A DNA stretch of 43,485 nucleotides, taken from NCBI GenBank assembly GCA_964613585.1, contig CAZTHL010000027.1:1-43485 (forward strand). Direction: 5' to 3'. Source of the DNA: CAZTHL01 sp964613585 (GTDB lineage Bacteria; Pseudomonadota; Alphaproteobacteria; DSM-16000; Inquilinaceae). Under the pieces are notes generated by a model, which searched no databases, was not told where the DNA came from, and worked only from the letters and a program-made list of their open reading frames with translations. The translations under genes and the position numbers were made by a program. Positions 40,121 to 43,485 of this stretch are shown here, piece after piece; position 1 is the stretch's first letter; each line of letters begins with the position of its first letter.

Positions 40121-41860
40121 TCAGGCGATCAGGGCCATGTCGTCCACAAGCACGTCCGCGGGCGCGGGGATCTCCGGCGGGATGGAGATGTCGACCGGCG
40201 CCGGGATGTCCGGCGGCGTGGCAAGGCCGGCCAGGGCGTCAAGACCCGGATCCGGCATCTCAATGATGGGCAGGTCAGGCCGTGGCTCGGACGGGGTCAG
40301 CTGGATCAGGTCGTAGGTGTTGACGTCGTCGATATCGCCACCGTTGAAAAGACCGTTCGAGAAAGCGTTGATCTGATCAATCGTATAGGTGGCTGCGACC
40401 AGGGTGGAGGTGCCGACCAAAGCGATACTGCTGCCGTCGTCCAGGGTGACGCTCAGGGTGTCGATGCCGTTGTCGACCACGGCGATCTGATCGGTGACAG
40501 AGGTGTCGATCTCGCCCTCCAGCAGCCACAGCTCCAGGATGTCCCGATCGTCCGCGGCCTGGAAGTCGAGGGCAGTGTTGGTGCCGTCGGGGCTGCTGGT
40601 CGTCCCGTCCTCGGCGACCACCACGCTGAAGACGAAGGTGTCCTGGTCCTTGCCGCCGGTCAGCAGATCGACACCGGCGCCGCCAGAGAGGGTATCGCGG
40701 CCGGCATTGCCGAACAGCGCGTCGTCGCCTTCATCACCGAAGACGGCGTCATCACCATCGTTTCCCGAGAGCATGTCGTTGCCCTCGTTACCGTTGATGG
40801 TGTCGTTGCCCTCGTCACCGGTGATCGTGTCGGCGTCGAGGCCGCCGGCCAGAATGTCGTCGCCCAGGCCGCCGGAGATGGTGTCAAGGCCTTCGTCGCC
40901 CTCGATGATGTCGTTTCCGGCCTCGCCGAAGATCACATCGTCGCCGGCATTGCCGCCCAGCTCGAGGCCGAAGGGAACGTCGTCCGGGCTCGCTCCGGCC
41001 TTGACGGCCGCCTCAAGCTCCGGGGTCACCACGCCGGCGATGATGTCGTCGCCGTCGCCGCCGAAGATGCTGTCGTTGCCCTCGCCGCCCGAGATGAGAT
41101 CCGCGTCGTTGTCGCCGAGGATCAGGTCGGCGTCGACCCCGCCGCTGAGGATGTCCTCGCCGTCCCCGCCGGACAGCTCGTCGGCGCCCTCGTCGCCGAG
41201 GACGATGTCATGCCCGTCACGGCCGAAGATCCGGTCCTTGGCGGCGCCGCCGGAGAGCGTGTCGTCGCCATGGGCGCCGTCGATCCAGTCCTCGCCCAGG
41301 CCGCCGAACGCGGTGTCGTTGCCGCCGTTGCCGGCCAGGAAGTCGTCGCCGACGCCGCCGTCGAGCGTGTCGTCCCCGTCGCCACCGCGCAGATCGTCGA
41401 CACCGACCATGCCGAAGAGCACGTCGTTGCCGAGATTGCCCTGCAGCATGTCGTTGCCCTCGTTGCCTTCGAGGACATCGTCACCTTCGTTGCCGAACAG
41501 CATGTCGGCATCGAGGCCGCCGCTCAGGAAATCGTTGCCGAGCCCGCCGAACAGGCTGTCGAGCCCCTCGTTGCCGAACAGGGAGTCGTCGCCCTCGTCG
41601 CCGCTGAGCAGGTCGTCGCCAAGGCCGCCCGACAAGGTGTCGTTGTCCTCGTTGCCGGCCAGCGTGTCGTTGCCCAGGTCGCCGTTCAGGGTGTCATTGC
41701 CGGTGCCGCCGAGGATGATGTCGGCGCCCAGCCCGCCGCCGACGACGTCGTCGCCATCCTTGGCAAAGAACTTGTTGTCGAGGAATGGCGCCCCTGGAAA
41801 GGTTGCGTCCAGGCTCGGTATGAAGTCTGCCAGAACGGTACCGAAATTGAAAGCTGACAT
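40121..41860 (-). CDS. RTX calcium-binding repeat protein, type I secretion type
   Basis: A 579-residue, strongly acidic protein built almost wholly of GGxGxDxLx nonapeptides (residues about 36-405, roughly 38 units) that form a calcium beta-roll. An insertion (GVVTPELEAAVKAGASPDDV, 277-302) breaks the array. After the array comes a serralysin-like end (GKDQDTFVFS, DFQAADDRDILEL) and a proline-rich tail, ending in DDMALIA. There is no Sec signal and no catalytic domain, consistent with an exported matrix, adhesin or S-layer-like protein. Type I secretion genes are not in the window. The ATG at 41860 (MSAFNFGT) is chosen over a GTG at 41911. A LuxR-type gene lies upstream on the same strand. 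Confidence 0.9.
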   Translation of the reverse strand: MSAFNFGTVLADFIPSLDATFPGAPFLDNKFFAKDGDDVVGGGLGADIILGGTGNDTLNGDLGNDTLAGNEDNDTLSGGLGDDLLSGDEGDDSLFGNEGLDSLFGGLGNDFLSGGLDADMLFGNEGDDVLEGNEGNDMLQGNLGNDVLFGMVGVDDLRGGDGDDTLDGGVGDDFLAGNGGNDTAFGGLGEDWIDGAHGDDTLSGGAAKDRIFGRDGHDIVLGDEGADELSGGDGEDILSGGVDADLILGDNDADLISGGEGNDSIFGGDGDDIIAGVVTPELEAAVKAGASPDDVPFGLELGGNAGDDVIFGEAGNDIIEGDEGLDTISGGLGDDILAGGLDADTITGDEGNDTINGNEGNDMLSGNDGDDAVFGDEGDDALFGNAGRDTLSGGAGVDLLTGGKDQDTFVFSVVVAEDGTTSSPDGTNTALDFQAADDRDILELWLLEGEIDTSVTDQIAVVDNGIDTLSVTLDDGSSIALVGTSTLVAATYTIDQINAFSNGLFNGGDIDDVNTYDLIQLTPSEPRPDLPIIEMPDPGLDALAGLATPPDIPAPVDISIPPEIPAPADVLVDDMALIA

Positions 41861-42218
41861 GATGCGGAGATCCCCTGTTGCTTTGAAAACGGAAGCAGGA
41901 AGGCACACCACGATGCGGCCGGACTCCTTTCTGGAACCCGGCTAAACAATGAAACCAATCGCGTGCGCCAAGGCGGTATCTACGCTGATAGGTCTACTGC
42001 CAGAAAGTCCACATTTGAGGACATGAGAGCAAAGATCCGTTGGATTGCAAATCTTTGAACATCGTAAAGATGGCTCATTCTTGTCTTGCTGGGAGAATAA
42101 AGATCTCGATTGATCGTGTGATGCCCAGTCCCTTGTCAAGAGCGGACAAGGCAGCACTTCTCCGTTCGGACTTGAAGCGATCCGACGGAGTCACCGGCCG
42201 ACCTGCGGGCGGAGCGGG
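41861..42218. promoter_or_regulatory. AT-richer upstream region of the RTX gene
   Basis: This 358-bp gap has visibly lower GC than its surroundings and presumably carries the RTX promoter. A perfect 7-bp stem, CCTTGTC-aagagcg-GACAAGG, lies at 42131-42151. It could be a weak terminator of the LuxR-type gene or an operator; there is no T-run. Confidence 0.4.
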
Positions 42219-43253
42219 TCAGGAGGAGAGCACGAGCCTGACCAGCGCCGACTGGCGGTGCACCCCGGTCTTCTCGAAGATGCGCTTGAGGTAGGTGCGC
42301 GCGGTATGCTCGGTGATCCCCTGGCGGTAGGCGGCCACCTTGAGGGCAAGCCCGCCGGTGAGGGCCATGGCCAGCTGGGCCTCGGCCCGGGTCAGCCCAT
42401 AGGTCGTCTGCAGCGAGGCCGGGCCCGGCGCCTCGTGCTCGTCTCGCCGCAGCACCACCGCAGTGAAGCCGGCGGCCGCGCCCGCGCCGCCGAGCGGCAT
42501 CAGCACGGGCTCGTCCCCGGGCAGGCCCTCCCGAACGAACGGGTTTCCGGGGCACGCCGGCGCCTCGCCGCCCCTGCCGGCGCGGGGGTCCTTCGCCGAA
42601 GGCGCGGGCCGCCGTCGCGCCCGGGCCTGGATCTCGGCGCCGAGACCGGGATGGCCGGCGAGGGCCCGCTCGGCCTCACGATTCATCAGGATGAGGTGGC
42701 CGGCCGGATCGAGGATCAGGATGCCGCAGGGCAGGATCTCCAGCAGCCCGGCGAGACCGCCGCGCTCGGTCAGGGTCTCGGTCAAGAGCTGCTCCCGGAT
42801 GGTCGCGCGCCTGGACCGGAGCCGCTGGAGGTCATCGGCGGAGAAGCCCGGCCGGTCGCCGGACCGGGCCAGCATGATCTCGAGACGTCGCAGACCGTGC
42901 CGGTGCAACTCGGCCCGAAGCAGGAAGCGCAGACCCTGCGGCGCCAGCCAGTCGCGATCGAAGGCCGAGGCGCCGACCCCGCTGTCCGGGGGATCACGGT
43001 CCTCCCGCCACGCCGCCATGGCGGCTCCGTCGTCGGCCTCGAGCGGCCGGACGGGCTGCGGCAGCCGGTACCGGCGCCGGAACGCCGGAGGGACTCCGTG
43101 CGCATCAATGACAACGGCATCGTCCAACCCGGGGGTTCCGAAGGCGATCAGCGCGGCCGTGGCCCCATGATCGCGGGCAATCCGCGGCAGCAGACGATCA
43201 CGCGTCGGTTCCGCCGGTTCCGAGCCGCCTGCCGGCAGACTCCCTACCGTCAT
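42219..43253 (-). CDS. LuxR-family helix-turn-helix regulator with PAS-like domain
   Basis: A 344-residue regulator. The C-terminal 60 residues are a LuxR-type DNA-binding domain (YGLTRAEAQLAMALTGGLALKVAAYRQGITEHTARTYLKRIFEKTGVHRQSALVRLVLS). The middle has a PAS-like stretch (LLEILPCGILILDPAGHLILMNREAERAL), and the N-terminal part is a sensor-like region of unknown ligand. No receiver domain, so not a response regulator. ATG 43253 has AGATGAGG about 8 bp upstream. An in-frame ATG at 43343 exists, but its 30 extra codons have only about half G/C at third positions, unlike the gene. It may control the RTX gene 358 bp downstream. Confidence 0.85.
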   Translation of the reverse strand: MTVGSLPAGGSEPAEPTRDRLLPRIARDHGATAALIAFGTPGLDDAVVIDAHGVPPAFRRRYRLPQPVRPLEADDGAAMAAWREDRDPPDSGVGASAFDRDWLAPQGLRFLLRAELHRHGLRRLEIMLARSGDRPGFSADDLQRLRSRRATIREQLLTETLTERGGLAGLLEILPCGILILDPAGHLILMNREAERALAGHPGLGAEIQARARRRPAPSAKDPRAGRGGEAPACPGNPFVREGLPGDEPVLMPLGGAGAAAGFTAVVLRRDEHEAPGPASLQTTYGLTRAEAQLAMALTGGLALKVAAYRQGITEHTARTYLKRIFEKTGVHRQSALVRLVLSS

Positions 43254-43485
43254 GAATCGAGCCTCATCTCGACGGAAGCCAAAGAGAACCCGCCCAAAAC
43301 CCTCCCCATTGCATGAGTCCATCGCAATAAAGGATCGGTTCATGGTTAACGCGGACCCTACTTCCTTTGGCGATCATCGGCAAGGTCTTTCGAGGAACAG
43401 CCTGCGTCCTCTTGATCAATATTTGATATCTAATATCCTATCGAAGGATGCGCTTTGATGTGTAGGTAAACCATTCTCCACCAAA
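43254..43485. promoter_or_regulatory. AT-rich upstream region of the LuxR-type gene
   Basis: The window's last 230 bp are the most AT-rich part of it. A near-perfect 18-bp palindrome, ATATTTGATATCTAATAT, lies at 43419-43436, centred on GATATC, about 170 bp before the start codon. It may be an operator or part of a promoter for this gene or for one beyond the edge. Confidence 0.35.

Noticed and set aside
40494..41945. Long Ser/Pro-rich open frame opposite the RTX gene
   Set aside because: It is the complement of the GGxGxDxLx repeat codons; composition and lack of a start context show it is a shadow.
43254..43343. Thirty-residue N-terminal extension of the LuxR-type regulator
   Set aside because: Third-position GC is about 50% versus over 90% in the gene, and a ribosome site lies before ATG 43253.

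Overview
This window is about 43.5 kb of high-GC DNA from an alphaproteobacterium. The divergent metXW and chorismate mutase-hisC-tyrA blocks, the coq7-dsbB-yqaA block, gluQ, metal-free REP-like intergenic repeats and strong G/C at third codon positions suggest a member of the Rhodospirillales/Geminicoccales group. Genus cannot be assigned from the sequence alone. There are no phage genes, transposases, integrases, rRNAs or CRISPR arrays. Two tRNA-Leu genes (CAA and GAG) are present.

Layout. (1) 1-6.4 kb: a Crp/Fnr regulator with operator-like palindromes upstream, a DUF2905 membrane protein, an M48 (HtpX-type) membrane protease, a microbial rhodopsin of the proton-pump type, two small hypothetical proteins (one 40% proline), and a cytochrome c556 plus dihaem cytochrome c pair. 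(2) 6.7-9.8 kb: purU, an orphan ABC-2 permease and a transglutaminase-like protein. (3) 10.4-15.4 kb: the amino-acid block: a chorismate mutase with P-protein layout, hisC and tyrA on the minus strand, diverging from metX-metW. (4) 15.4-18.3 kb: a GT39-type membrane glycosyltransferase and a GT2-GtrA fusion, probably a lipid-linked sugar system. (5) 18.9-24.9 kb: cobalamin adenosyltransferase, HIG1-like protein, DUF4743 Nudix hydrolase, gluQ, a carboxylesterase, an ABC exporter membrane domain with no ATPase domain, and an HNH endonuclease. (6) 24.9-27.3 kb: coq7-dsbB (overlapping), yqaA and tRNA-Leu(CAA). (7) 27.6-30.5 kb: an endonuclease/exonuclease/phosphatase family protein, a PaaI thioesterase, a second Crp/Fnr regulator and a DUF2892 membrane protein. 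(8) 30.7-37.8 kb: a metal-related locus: a P2-type Ca2+/Mn2+-like ATPase with a cysteine-free HMA-like N-terminus, a divergent MetK overlapping it by 4 bp, a facing pair of overlapping small genes (HMA-like protein and DUF5132 protein), and MgtE. (9) 37.9-43.5 kb: tRNA-Leu(GAG), lipB, a YciB/septation-type membrane protein, a large RTX-repeat protein and a LuxR-type regulator.

Most genes are ordinary core metabolism. The more interesting material is the ATPase-MetK-HMA-DUF5132 locus, the rhodopsin, the ATPase-less ABC membrane protein, the degenerate P-protein and at least three families of dispersed palindromic repeats placed at the 3' ends of genes. One of these families supplies the TAG stop codon of two genes. 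All functional calls are from reading motifs by eye; no database search was possible.
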